This document shows positions 26,501-39,368 of a DNA stretch of 64,000 nucleotides, piece by piece (the stretch's first letter is position 1; each line of letters starts with the position of its first letter). Below the pieces are notes generated by a model. It saw nothing but the letters and a program-made list of their open reading frames with translations. It made no database searches and had not been told where the DNA came from. Both the position numbers and the translations under genes were made by a program. Source of the stretch: Lichenostomus cassidix (lineage: Eukaryota; Chordata; Aves; Passeriformes; Meliphagidae); assembly GCA_008360975.2 (NCBI GenBank), contig CM039188.1:28237944-28301943 (forward strand), read 5' to 3'.

Positions 26501-29500
26501 TTTATTTCCCTGGGATGGTGTTCAGATCTCAATTTCTCCTGTATAAAGATAGGGCAACCTCAGTGGATTTACACAGTTCTTTTAGAATTACACGTGTGAA
26601 TAGGGACAAAAATCCTAATGTGTGTATAAATAATTCACTTGTTGATTCAGTGCTTGTAATCCAGCCATTAATATTCCCCTCCATAACTGGGGGCTGTGAG
26701 GTCTGGTTTTGCATAACCGAGTCCCAAGGAAGCACTGTTTTGTGTCACCATGGAAATGGCATCTGGTTTGAGGCATTTAGGCACCTTTGTTTAGTGTCTG
26801 GTTCAGAGCACCACCACAGGCAGAAACACAGAACCCTCTCCTCCTTTGCTGAGCTAGGGAGAGAAATTCTAAGATTGACATGAGAAAAGCAGGCAGAATC
26901 GGCCTTCTTGTGCCTCCACTACATTAAAAATGGAGCTTGTTTGGGGAGAAAGAAATTGCAGAATTTGCAAGAAGTCAGGAACTGAGACAGGAGGTGTCTC
27001 TGAACTGTCAGTGAGCGTGTGCACACGTGTTAGTTTAGCATGACTGCCTGTTTTAGTATGCAGCTGATACAACAGAAACCACTATGTGCTCCAGAACAAC
27101 TGCCCTGGCTCCTATTAACACTCAACTCTCAATATTATTGGGGTGTTTTCTTCAATGCATGAGATTTTGTCAATGCTATATCTTTTCCCTGTGCAGTGTA
27201 GGTGAGTCTTTGTGACATCGCTGAGATGCACAGCTTTGCAGCAAGCAGGGAGCCGAGCCTGCTGTTTCCTCCTTTGGAGTAATGTTAAAGCTCAGTTCAG
27301 AAGTGCACAGAGTAAAAGGGTAGTTGTGACTCGCTAATATGAAAGAATGGGAGGTGCAGCCTTCACATCAAATGTGTCAGCTGAAGCAAGTGCATTGTTG
27401 GGTGGAATGAAGGGTGTTTCTGCTCGGAGAGGAGAGATGGCTGAGAGCACTGGGGTTCAGCCTCTGGCTCCTGGTTGTTTTGCCAGGATTTAAATTGACA
27501 GCCAGAGCTTGGATTTGTCAATGCCCACCCATCAAAGTTGAGTGCAGGAAGGACTGGAAACCTGCAGTGCTCAACAGTGGCAGAGAGAGATCTGGCACAA
27601 TCTGGGTTACTTTCTGTTGTCTGCTTGGGTTTGTTTAATCTCAAAATAGACCTAATTGAAATCTTTTAAAAATCAGAGGTGGATGTTGTGGCACAGGCAA
27701 ATACTACCCAGCTGGGGATCCATTCACACCATTCCTCCTTTGGAAAAAGGTAACCTTTTCTGACTGGGAAAGCTGCTCCTCCCAGTTCCAGGCCCTTTCC
27801 CAAAGGATTCACAGTTTTATCTGTGCCAAAGCACAGTTCCTCAGTGCACACTGAGTGGTGGGCACTGCTCAGGCTTCACTCCTCTGTGATGCACTGAAAG
27901 CCAAACGGGGGAGAAGCAGCCCCACAGCAGTGCCAGGGCTGTGCAGCCACGCTGAAATGCCAGTCATCTCTCCCGAGTGTGCTCCCCCCTGGGATGGGGA
28001 ATTGGGTCAGTAGGTCATTTAACCATTGCAAATTTAGGTTTTTTATAGGCACATGTAAATGTGGGACAGGAAAAAAAAAGATATTTCAGAGAACAGAGCA
28101 GAATCCGATTTGTGTGCTAACATGGGGATGTGCAAAAAGGAGATTATTTTGGGATAAGAATGCTGGGAGGAGTGTGACTTGCTGTTTGGACCTGCTGGAC
28201 ATGCCTCTAGGGTGGGGGCAGGTGCCCAAATCCTACTGTTTGGGGTTTGGCACAGGGACAGCAGGCAGACAGAGATCAAAAGACAACTCAAAGAGAATTT
28301 CTCTGATCTTTGCTTTTGTCTCATGTCGTGGCCAGTCTTGCGCTTTCGGGGCTGATTTGGGATTTTTTGAAGGGGATTGGATAAGGAGAAGAAAGGACTC
28401 AGTAACACTAAATAAAGAATACACTAGAAAGATCTCAGGATGTTTTAACAGTAAAAAACATGGCAGATGTTGATTATAGAGGCAGTATCTCATATGCCTG
28501 CAACATTCATGGAGATATACCACTTGCCAAAAATCAGTACATTTTATAGCATGAAAATTTCTGGTGGGAATGCCTCTGTACCAGATCTCTCACTGTAAGT
28601 CATTATTAAGATATATTTATCTCAGATCATGTGTGGCCCCCTAATAAGAGCCAGAAATAAAACCATGATATCTTTCTAAATCTTTGTTGTGCTTATGGAT
28701 AAGCTGAATTGAATTTCATTCACACAGTCGAACACGTTTTTAAAATGCACCCCATATGAGTGCTTTCTGGCCAACATGAAAAATGTTAGTTCCTGTCTGG
28801 AACTTTTCTAAAGTGTAGGAATAAGTCTGGTGTAAAATAAATAAAATGGTCTTTTACTTCCATGGTAGTGAAACCTCCTTCCATCTTTCCTCAATGTAAG
28901 TATGCAATACATCTCCCTAGGTGTTACAGGAGATTTTAATATTTTTAAACTTTAGGGAAGACTAAGCCTTTAGTCCATCGTGCTTTGGTGGCACCTCTGA
29001 AGAACTAATTTGATGGGTAAGCCATACAGACAGTTCACATGTCAGAGAAATAACAGTGGTGAAAAATTGGTTTATAAATCTAATAAGATTCAGAGAATGG
29101 CTTCTACCCATTTGAAACAAATTCCAATGTGTAAACCATGACAGAGAGATGAATTAATGTTGACAGTGAAGAGATTCTGAATCCAAAGGGACTGTCTTGC
29201 TGACCTGCTTGTGAAGATGCTGGGCTAGAACAAGGACGTGAAGTAAAAAGTTACTTCAACTTTAACTGAAGCTGGGGGAGACTGTTTTATTGTTGTAGAT
29301 AGCAGAGGGACATTCTCCATGCAATTATCTGAGGTCCAGAGAGCAGGGAGATGGGGATGGGTGTTTCTGAGTGGTGGGCAGGTGGTGTTTTACCATTCCT
29401 GTTCACAGAGTATGTTGAGAAACCTCCTTTTGCCAAAGGGAAATATCCAAATTGTGAACGAAACAGAAGTGTTGATGTTTTATTCTAATTGTGTGTTTGT

Positions 29501-32500
29501 CTCTGGCAGGCAGTGTACTGAAGTGTGAGGTTTATTCTGGAAGAAAAGTGATTTTTTTTTTAAGTGATCAATTTTTAAGTGGTTCTTTGCTACAAGTTAA
29601 ATTTTACAGGGCAAATAGGAGGGATCCAGGAGAACACCAAGGGGTTCAGGCTCCCCTCTGAATCTTGAGGGAATATAGACAGTGCTAGGATATGGCACCA
29701 CAAGATGCTTTCACTGACAGCATCTCCTGCACCACTCCCACCTGGGCTGGTGCACAGGAGCTGATGCAATGCAGCATCATGATGCAGTGTTAGGGAGGAA
29801 ATCTGTATTTCAAAGGAGTGGCAGCAAAAATTTAACTAAATCCTGAATCCTTCCTCAGGTAGCAGCGGTGCACTGACCATGCTAAAAGGATGTGGCATAT
29901 CTTCCTCGGTATTTTTTCTGTATACAATCAATTTGCTTGTCAGAGGTAGCCTTTCACTTATGGCAAAAAAGAGTTCACTGCGAGCTGGAGGTCCTATGAT
30001 GCATTAGTGGTGCACTTTCCTTTTTGCAGCAGCCTGTGGTGTGTTTGTGTCATATATTACCAGACAGAAAGAATTATTGTTATGTGATGCATATGCAGCA
30101 CTGTGTTGTGCTCCAGACTGCCTGCTCTCAATATGCAGCTGTGTAGGAATTCTTAAATTGAAAGCTCAGGAGAAGCTTGGTCAAAGTTTTGTCAAATTTT
30201 CTTCTGTTTAACATTACTTCATTCTATAAACAGTCCCATGTCACTCTAAATGGGCTTCAGGAAAGATGCTATAACCTATCTCCGCGTTAATGGAAATAAG
30301 AGCATAGCTGAGTCAGGGTGGTGGTTGTGGGGGAAATGGAGAGGAAATGCTTTGCTGTCTTAAAGTAGGTTTTATTAAAAAATAGGCACAGAATTCACAT
30401 CCTCACAGGTTTATTTCTGCTTCTGTTTTCAAGGCAACCATAATGCCAGTTGCACTTGGTGCTGCCTTTTCCCAGTGCTGCTGACAGTCCAAAGCCTTTT
30501 AATACTGTTGCTGTGTCTTTGAAATCTCCAAACCATGAGCATGATATTAAACCCAGAATGCCTGGAGTTATTTCAATTCCAGAGACCAACCTGACTTGAT
30601 AAAGCTGTCATGATTGCACTCGTGTCTGTAGGGCTCAGAAAAGATGTGAACTGAGCCTTTGGGACAGAAAGCAATACCATGCCCTCCTGGATTGCTGCTC
30701 ACCTTGGAGCTGCTGCATGTTTATTTCTCCACCTGCCTTCCCTTTTGCCCCTATGATAAAGAAGTTGTGGAGCTTTGCTGTGAACCACCTGGGTTTTTTG
30801 ATGATATTAATCATTCAAGAAGCTTTCAAAAGGAGCTGTATTTCACTCCTGACAGTTTGCCTTCTTGTGCTCCCTTGTCATTTTCACAAAAGAAAATGCT
30901 TTCCTCATTTTTGCTGAATTTCAAAGGCTCAGTTACCATAGAGTGACTTGAGCAGCTCTCAACTGTACACTCTGCAAGTTACTCAGTTATGAAATTGGGC
31001 AGTGATAATTCTGTTTTAGCAGTGCACTCACTGTGCTGCATAACACTGAGCACTGTCAGTTTGGTTTCAGGTTTGCTACCAGAACTACTGTTTCGTTGTC
31101 TTCATTGTCCTGCTTTCCTTGCTGTTGCTCACTTTCACATTCCTGTTCCTGTACAAGGATGTTTTGAAAGTGAAGGGACTGAGCTATTTTCTTTTATATT
31201 ACCAAGGATAAAATACTAGAATAAAACCTAGCCAATAGTCATACATTTCAGATATCTTCCCTAATTCTTATACATCCTTGTAAAGAACGTAAAATATTGA
31301 AACAGCAGGAGGAGTATTTCATCATCTCATTTCAATATTCTCTTTGGATATGCTTCTACCAGAAGAGCAGTATGGTGGCAGAAAGTAAAAATTAAAATAC
31401 TCTTATAAGCACAAAATGAGCCTGTAATTTGTACATGTAATTTGCTTTCCCAGCTGTCCATGTCTCTTCATCTCAGGATGACATTGAATGTGGCTGAGAA
31501 GTGTAGATCTTTGCCAATCATGTTTTTGTTCTTTGTGTGTTTGTAGTATGTACACACACATGTGTCTTCACATACTTATTAATATTGGATGTGATGTATG
31601 ATTTTCAATGTAATTTAAAACATTATTTCGCTATATATTTCACTGGCATTTCATTGAATAATGGTTGTGATCACACTGGAGTTAATTAGCATGATTGTGG
31701 TAATGGGAGTATTTTCTACTCGATGTATGAGTGCACTCCTGATTGAGATGAACAATTGATGGGATGAAATACACCATAGCCAACATTTTTTTTAATCTAA
31801 AGTAAGCACTCAATATGAAATAGCACAAAGAGGAATTATTTTAGCTAATGTATTCCCAGCTATTAATTCTAATCTTGCTTATTTATTAGTTTGAAGGTCT
31901 AAGGTAGCCTTTAATCAATTTATCTGGTGTTTCAGCAGTTGATGTAATGTGTAAGTGTCACTCTTTTAAATTCAAATAATAAATTCATCTTGGCTTTTAT
32001 GTGAACCCTGAGGGAAAATCATAAATAAAAGCAACAATACGTGGAAAAATACCTGGTTCTTCACAATGGTCAGTGAGGATTCTGGGTTGTATCCACCTTG
32101 TCATTCCTGGGAATATTTATATCTAATTCATATTGAAAAATGCTGGTCTGCTGAAGCATAGGTGACATTCCAGGCATTATGGTTCCTGACTGTGCTTGCA
32201 GATAGATGCACTTCTGACAATTGTACTAAGGCCATTGAAATTGTCAAGTGATACTTGGGCACACATTCACATCCTTGCACTCACTAACTTACCTGAGACC
32301 CTTATTTGTTCAGAGTAGTTATACAGATGTGATTGATTCATTTAGAAGTAGGCATGTTCTTGCATGTTCATCAAAAGATGAATATAACAGGCTGTAGTAT
32401 TTGAAGAGTTCAAACTTCAGGAAGAGCAATGCAAGGAGAATTGGGGTGAAATTATGGCAAGAAAAACTGAAGATGAATTGCCATATTTAAGGGAATAACA

Positions 32501-34035
32501 GTCTGAAGAAGAAGGTGCTGATGGAAATTCCATTAGCCTGGATATTGTTTTAAAAAGTCTGAAGAGGTTTCCATTCTAATGTGTAGTGGGGACCAATCTT
32601 GTACTGACAGAGTGAGTGTTTGCATGACCTCAGAGACATGTTCTGCCTGTAACTTCTGTAACTGTAATTCCTGGTAAGTCTGTTTTGAATTAGAGCAACA
32701 GAGCACAAGTAAGAATATAAGTCTTGATTTGATTATGTGCAATTCAAATGGAATAAAATCACAACTTATATTAGATCATCATATGCACTTAGCCTTTGCC
32801 CTACTTAAGGGAGGAGGAATTTTGACAAAGATGGATGCTTCCTTAAGCCCCAGATTTATTTATCAAAGAAATGTTTCATTGTGGTCACATATTTTAGCTT
32901 TAGAATATCAAGTTACTAAAGATATAATTCTCCACAAAGTCCTGACTCTGAGAACACTTAACCTCAACAAATACTGGAGCTAATTTTAACAAAGTAGCTT
33001 GAGCAAAGGATCTGATAGCAGTAACTGAGCTTCATAATTAAGATAACAATGGTTTATAAGGCTTGACAAGAACTGCAGAATCAGCTCCATAATTATAATT
33101 TTGCCAATGTGAATCGTGCTGTAATTTCTTTGGGCAGGAGTTCTACCCACTGTCTATGCACAGAACAGGTACCAGGTCTCCATAGTCCTATTTTTAGCCC
33201 TTTACAATTTTTTCACTCCTCCTGTGATCTTGGGTAGATGGTTAGAAGGCTGACCCAGTTCTCCCTGAAGTCAGTAAAATCCTTTTTACTGTTTTCAGTC
33301 AGAGATGGCTCAGGCTTTGAACTTTGTCTCGACATCCCAACTTCCCAGCAGGAGTGCTGATACAGAGATTTCATCTGTGGTGCTGAAGAGTCGAGTCACG
33401 ACTCTAAAGAACATAAAGAAGATATCACATCAGAGAAAGCCTAATAAGTCTCCTAAACTTCAGCCTGTAGGCATAATATGGGATTCACATCACAAGTCTT
33501 TAGTCAAGAATATCAGATCTAAGCTAGTCCTCTTTCTCTCTCTAGCTGGTACTTAACTGGCCTCCAGAGATGCCATCTCTTCCATGCCTGTTTTTATGGT
33601 AAAACCCAGGTGACAAAGCTCTCTGGATCAATGCAAGGAACCTTGGCCTGGAACTGCCTTGCACAGCCCCAGAACTTGATCAATACAGACTAGTGCTGCC
33701 TCATTCCCCTTATCTCAACATCTGCTTGGGAAGGGAAGTCCAGGGTATATAGTTTGTGTTTAATGTGATCCCTCAAATATAATATATAGCTGTAAAACAG
33801 TGTGCAGGGGGAGATTGTTCTGGAAAAAATTGTCTGCCCTGAACTACCTCTAGATGCAGCTATTTTCAATGTAATCAGCCTAGAAACATACAGCAATAAA
33901 CTGTTACACATGTAGTTCCTAGGAGTAGGTAAAAACTACATGGAATAATTTTCTTTGAAAGCACACGGGCCAAAACCAAAATGCTGCACTAAATTGATTG
34001 ATGCCTTAAAAATGTGGGGAAGATCATAAAGAGAT

Positions 34036-34036
<1 letters not shown>

Positions 34037-34068
<32 letters not shown>
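34037..34068 (+). repeat. (AGAT)8 microsatellite
   Basis: Eight uninterrupted copies of AGAT, flanked by AGATT on the left and TTTCC on the right. Pure tetranucleotide arrays of this length are often polymorphic, so this locus may vary between individuals. Confidence 0.97.
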
Positions 34069-36034
34069 TTCCTTGTGTTTGCAGATTTTGTGATTGAAAT
34101 AAGTCATTGTGCAAACATTGGTATACAAAGGTTATTAATAGATTTGAGGTGGAAGCTGGTTTTGTGCATGAAATGGTGCAGAACTATGTGATGCCAGGCA
34201 TTACATGCTTTTCTTCATTGTAAAACTTAATTCTCTCTTGGATTCTCACCCTGCCTGATCCAGGGTTATGTCACACCAAAAAAGTACAAACTGCTTCAAA
34301 CAAATAAAGCAAAGGTCTGTACCCCAAAGTGCTTATTAACAAGGGAGCAAGCTCAGGATGAAAACGTAGGGAGCAGGGAAGCAGTGCAGCATTATAGCAC
34401 CAACCAGGATGAAGCTCTCAGGTTCATCACTGCTTTGGTTCAATGCTTGAAGACAAATAGATATACATGAAAACATTTGATATGCGTTACAACTTCTGGT
34501 ATGATATATGTGCACTTTAAGCAAACAAACAGAAGTAGAGCAGGCCCTCTGCAGATGAGTAACCTCTGGCTGATTTGGCCTGTGCTGTGTGTACATCTTG
34601 ACAGCTGACAAGAGAGGACACTCCTTTCATGAGCACATCAGGCTCAGGGGTTCAAGGCAAGGGTGGGTAATTCCCAAACTGCAGCTGCTGATCTGAAATG
34701 TACCTAAATCTCTTAAATCTGCAACGGAGAGCTGGAAATCTCTCAGCACGCGGCCTTCCTTCTAGAATGGCAAGAATACATCCATTAGTTGTTTTTCCTG
34801 TCATAAACTGCACCTGTTTTTAAAACCCAGACACTTACCTGTGACCTCAGTGGACAAAGATAGAAAAAGAGGTGAGCAAAAATTTCCCCATACTCAAAAT
34901 GTGTTGTGTTCAAGCTTTTTGTGCATGACACATTTATGTAAACACATCCAAAATTAGGTATGAATTCTTCAGGGAAGGATCCCTGACAGTATACTGACAG
35001 TGCCTTGTTGCAGCCCAGAGAAAACTCTGAGTGTGGCTCCTTCCACACCCAACCAGCTTCCCTGCAGAAAATCACTTTGCCTTTGGAGAACCTTGTGCAA
35101 TGCAAAGGAGCTGCTTCTGGACCACTGCATCTTTTATTGTCTGTGCAGTGAGGCCAGAGCCTCTGCTGAGGCCAGTCTGCTTTGTTTCTTCCCCCAAAGT
35201 CTAGGGTTCAGCCTACACCCTTTCCACCAGCGTGTTTGCATCTGGTCATTGCATCAGTGAACTCATCCACAGGTAATTCAATGTAGCAATGTTGGAATCA
35301 GTAAACTTGTAGTTGCTTTTAGCAGAGATGAACCTAACTGTGTTAGGGGCAAATGCAGCAAAGTGTTCATACTGTATTTCAAAAAAGGTGTTCTGAGTCC
35401 CCAGTCTGTGCCACAAAGAGAGAGGGAAGGTGTTTACAAGTATAGTCAATGCTACATATAAAAGACTTCTGCTCAGGGATCTGGACTGGTGTGGGAGCTG
35501 TTGTAGTGGTAATGTGTGAAAAACCCTGGACTAGACATTGAAAAATAGTGCTAGGTTTGGCATCTGCTCCAAAGACTATTGGAAGAGGAACATTCAGAAT
35601 GGATGCTGTTAAGTGAAACTGGACCCTAATTTAGATCACATTAAATGGAACATTTTTTACAAACTCTCAGCTAAAGAGGTTTCCAAAAAGTTATTATTAA
35701 AACATAAAATTTTGCTGCTGTTAACAGCCTAACCATTATAGCAGTAGCCTGAAAGTAAGGGAATAAAAATTTACTATCGGTAACAAAACTGTCTCAAATA
35801 TGTTCTTCACAGTCAAAAAGGAGAAATGCAAATACTGGATATTTATAGTCAGCCCTCAGAAACAGGGAAAATGAACAGTGAATGAGCTGTTTTCTTTTTG
35901 CTTTTTATAACCAGAAATATTTTCGCCCATTAAACACTTGGAGGTCAGTATTCCATCTCTGTATTGAATTTTTTCTCAAACAACTGTTGATTGCAGCAGG
36001 ATATTATTTAAGCAGGAACAACATGGCTTGATTC

Positions 36035-36040
36035 ATGGCT
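36035..36040. repeat. Target-site duplication, left copy (ATGGCT)
   Basis: The hexamer ATGGCT immediately precedes the TG terminus of the solo LTR and recurs exactly at 36302-36307 beyond its CA terminus. A nearby third ATGGCT (36023-36028) is part of the local ATGGCTTG sequence and shows that the hexamer also occurs by chance here. Confidence 0.8.
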
Positions 36041-36301
36041 TGTCGCTGTTGAGCCACTAGCAGAGAAGAAACCCGGATTCTCAGCGTGGCATAGAAAAAA
36101 AGGACTTTATTATTTTGAATCCAACCTATACAGACTTTTCAGAGGTCACCCAGATTGGTCAGTAAGAAACCTCCCCCTAGGCCTGATTGGCCAGGCCTGA
36201 ACTGTCCAAATCTCGAGACACTGTTCTAACAACATCCAAACTTTATCTTTGTTTATAAAACACAGAAGAAGTTCTCATGGGAAAGACCTGTGCTAGCCAC
36301 A
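36041..36301 (-). mobile_element. Solo LTR of an endogenous retrovirus (antisense to KALRN)
   Basis: A 261 bp element begins TG and ends CA, with exact 6 bp flanking duplications (ATGGCT). This is the hallmark of retroviral integration followed by LTR-LTR recombination. The signals make sense on the minus strand. Two CCAAT boxes come first (complement of ATTGG at 36186-36190 and 36154-36158), then a weak TATA-like element (complement of 36127-36131). An AATAAA polyadenylation signal follows (complement of 36106-36111), then a short U5-like end. No gag, pol or env remnant adjoins it. A 6 bp duplication fits the ERV2/ERVK-like or alpharetrovirus-like groups rather than ERVL (5 bp) or most gammaretrovirus-like elements (4-5 bp), but the exact family is not assigned. 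Its antisense orientation keeps its polyadenylation signal out of KALRN transcripts. Confidence 0.85.
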
Positions 36302-36307
36302 ATGGCT
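36302..36307. repeat. Target-site duplication, right copy (ATGGCT)
   Basis: An exact repeat of the hexamer at 36035-36040, directly after the terminal CA of the solo LTR. Together the pair supports insertion by a retroviral integrase making a 6 bp staggered cut. Confidence 0.8.
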
Positions 36308-37611
36308 TTTATTTTTGACAGTGTTTGTGTAAAGCTCAGAAGTACACGTGTGTCCACAGTGTCCAAAGGTATTTTGTGTATATACATCAAGTTAATGCAT
36401 TTTTAAACTGAGGAGGTTTTTGACAAGGAAGGTGCTCCAATTCTTCGTCCATTGATGTGGAGGTTAAAATTTAGTGGGAGCAGTCTTAAGCCAATGCCAA
36501 GCAGTTCTGAAGATGTAGCTGATATCTCTGTCTATCCTTATTTTTGTTAAGTGTTGAATACCAAACAGCTATTGGCCTCATCTTGAGTGAAGAAAGCTTT
36601 TATATGACAGCAAGGGCTGGCTGTGTTTCGTTTGCTAAACATAGCTGACTAAGGCATAGCTCTATGGTTCTGGAGAAGATGACTGCACTCACTTTCCATT
36701 TCTGCTGTTATGAAACTCTCCAGTGTATTAGTTGAGTGGTGTTTTCCAGAAGTGTGAAAAAGAGAGAGAAAGGATGGGCAGGTAGCTTGAAACCTGAGGT
36801 AAGTTGGATGGAGTTCCCATCTCTTACTTGACAGTGTGACATGTCTTGGGTACATTAATTCCCTTCTGGGTTCTTCAGTTCTGTAAAATGGGAGTCATAC
36901 ACCTCATATCACAAAGGCCGTGGCTGTGGGGTAAATCTATCCAGGACAGTGCAGTGTTCAAATTTGTATGTAATGCAGGGCAGGTACATGCTCTGGGCAA
37001 ACTGGAAATGGGCATTACATACTGGCAGCTGCAAGTGAATTGCATGGACTCCATCAATTCAGAAATATGATGCAGAATAGTAGACAAGAGGAAAAAACAT
37101 AGAAGAAGCTTGTGAGAAAACATGGTCTATCTCACAAAAGCCAGTGAAATGCAAATATTTCTTGGGGCTGAGACATCTCTGGCTGACATGATTACATGCT
37201 GTAATGTGAGAGCAGTTGGGAGTCCATTGCAGCAAGCTGGTGGCTGAGTGTCACATGAGGCACTGTAGCCCTCTGAGCTGGTGAGTCCCACTTGCTTCAT
37301 TGCATTATCTTTGAGAAATTGCAGGGAACTTGGAAATAAACAAGCGGGAAGTCCTGTTACTGTGCCTGGCAGGACTGGGTTGGGGTGGTGTGTTTCAAAT
37401 AAGAAATTATTTTATGTGTACTCAGGGATCAGTCTACGTGGCTTTATACGTTCTCCTTTCCTAGATGGCAGTGCCAGTAGGAAATACTGTTTTGTTTTAA
37501 AGCTCTGGTAATCACTTACTTTCATGCCTTAAGGATAAGCAGCCTCTTTCAGGGGTTTACTTGCCACAGCTGTATTACTCATACCGTGTTTCTTGCTTTG
37601 TTTGCTGGTAG

Positions 37612-37803
37612 AATACGTACACCAATGCAGACAAGCTCTTGGAGGCTGCAGAGCAGTTGGCTCAGACTGGGGAATGTGACCCTGAAGAGATCTATAAAGC
37701 AGCCCGACATCTGGAAGTTCGGATTCAGGACTTTGTCCGGAGGGTGGAACAGAGGAAACTTCTGTTGGACATGTCAGTCTCCTTCCATACCCACACCAAA
37801 GAG
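37612..37803 (+). CDS. KALRN: Kalirin exon: spectrin repeat, helices B-C (visible exon 2)
   Basis: This 192 nt exon is phase 0 at both ends and encodes 64 residues, from NTYTNADKLLEAAEQLAQTG to the end VSFHTHTKE. It completes the spectrin repeat begun by the previous exon. The 3' splice site is CTGGTAG before AATACG, and the 5' splice site is AAAGAG followed by GTAAGA. Two stretches favour KALRN over TRIO. YKAARHLEVRIQDF is kalirin-like, where TRIO (from memory) has QAAHQLEDRIQDF. FHTHTKE is kalirin-like, where TRIO has FHTHVKE. The reading frame is intact. The exon ends at the border to the next repeat, whose helix A tryptophans open the following exon. Confidence 0.97.
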
Positions 37804-39324
37804 GTAAGATGTGCTTGAGGGAATTTTGCTGTGTATTGTAGAGTGCTGCAAGAGGCTGTCTCTGAAAGCTCAGATCACAGAGAAAAGACATTTTCACCAC
37901 ACAGGGCTGATATTATCCAGTTCATTTCATGCATAAAGAGGAAATAAAATGGGAGTGAAATATATGAATGTTACAGTACACTAAAATATAGGGACAGCAT
38001 ATCTAGTGCTTAACTGCAACTAGAATATATTGTTAGAAAGCAACAATTCTCTTGTAAGAATGCGAGTTGATATTAACACATTAAGTATAAACATGCCAGC
38101 AGCATGATCCTCTGAGGATTCCATTTGAGTGTAATGTTAATTAATGTATCCAATATCATTTTGTGTTACTAGAAATCTTAGGTTGTTTAATGAGGCAGAC
38201 TTGACTTTTCAAAACAATGGTTAAAGAAAAGACAGCCACATACTGATACAGTAAATCCGTGAGGACCTGAATAAATGCTGTTTAGTGTAATTGAAAAACA
38301 TCCAGAGATAAGACTGTCTTGCCAGAGATACAGTGGACAGGACATCAAATGGGAGGCCACTGGGGATGTAATTAAAGCATACTTCACATTTTCTGCAGTC
38401 CAAAGGCCATTCAGTGGTGAGTGACTTAAAGACAGGGTTTCTGCTGAGAGAGATGGAAATAGTCAGGATGGTTGTTTTCATGCTCTGCAGCATCTGTTTG
38501 CAAAAACACACTTGATCAGGAAGACACTCTGAGAAGCTGAAAGCTTTACCTGTGCTCATTGATTTACATGTTACAAACAAGTTTCAAATATGAGGCTTCA
38601 ATGTGTTGGGGAGCCCCTGAAGCAGAAGCTGCATGCACACATTTGTTTATTTGTGTATGGAAAATGGAATTAAAGCATGGCCATTACAGCTGTTGGTACA
38701 TGAAGGTTTTTCTTTTACATCCTGCTTCTGCAATATACTAATATGTAGTTAATTTTCAGCTTGTGGATAATGCTGTTGTTCCCAGTTGCTCAAACACTTG
38801 CAGCTATGTTGGTTTGCCACTGGGGAAACTTAATTGGTTATTTCCTCAGTAAAAAATATTTCCTGACAGTTTCCTGCTGTGATTAACCTTGATTCACCTA
38901 TGCAGGTGATGACTAGTAAAAAAAAGATACTTACTGATATTGTGTAGCCTAATTTGGTTTTGGGAAATAAAGCCTCCCTGTATGAAGGGTTTGGGATTGC
39001 AGTGCTTTTTTACTCCTTTTCTTCTTCCACAAGAATGGAGTTTTCCTGCTCTGCACACCTGGTTTTAATGAGCTCTGTTTTGGTGAATAAAAATACAGAC
39101 GTATAAAAGAATCACATTTTTAAAAAATTATTTTAAAAACCAGTCTTTTGTGATAGCATCAATGCTGCTCTCTAGATGTTGAGAGTAAATGCTAAATCTC
39201 TGCCTCATTAATGTTTTCCCATGGGACAGATTGGTTCTGTGATGTCTTTTTGGAAAGTTCAGTAATTAATTTGTGTCATTTTTAAGGAGGTCCAGAGTGG
39301 ACAGACTCTGGGTGCCTCTCTCCT

Positions 39325-39368
39325 ATAAAAGTCCCTTCCAACCAGAACTATTGTATAATTCTGTGTTT
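39325..39368 (+). mobile_element. CR1 LINE tail, short degenerate fragment
   Basis: AAAAGTCCCTTCCAACCAGA, then ACTATTGTATAATTCTGTG, matches the terminal CR1 pattern (gtCCCTTCCAACC, spacer, ATTnTnTgATTCTGTG). Only the last roughly 45 bp are convincing. The upstream sequence from about 39280 (AGGTCCAGAGTGGACAGACT) may also belong but is too diverged to call. Confidence 0.75.

Larger units (their letters stand above)
17810..37611 (+). other. KALRN: KALRN intron between visible exons 1 and 2 (19.8 kb)
   Basis: The intron is bounded by GTAAGA and a 3' end TTTGCTGGTAG. It is in phase 0, since the flanking codons CAG and AAT are intact. It contains a 23 bp tandem duplication with octamer motifs (23521-23566), an (AGAT)8 microsatellite (34037-34068), an antisense solo LTR (36041-36301) and a modestly CpG-enriched patch (about 22195-22470). 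It also contains an AT-rich block with many homeodomain-type cores (about 31570-32050). The longest open frame, 27979-28473 (164 codons, +), has no recognisable family, no splice-site logic and no codon pattern like the KALRN exons, so I treat it as chance. Nothing else could be identified. Confidence 0.9.

Noticed and set aside
26443..26883. 146-codon + strand frame as a gene
   Set aside because: There is no family resemblance and it is embedded in AT-rich intron with no supporting signals.
27979..28473. Longest open frame in the window (164 codons, +) as a possible gene
   Set aside because: It has no recognisable domain, is low in typical coding texture, lacks splice or promoter context, and overlaps open frames on the other strand (28043-28408 and 28233-28523). 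In 64 kb of six-frame sequence one frame of this length is expected by chance.
36041..36301. Reading the LTR in the + orientation
   Set aside because: On the + strand the order of CCAAT, TATA-like and AATAAA signals does not fit an LTR. The order is correct only on the minus strand.
37529..37900. 123-codon minus-strand frame
   Set aside because: It is the antisense shadow of KALRN exon 2 and its flanks.
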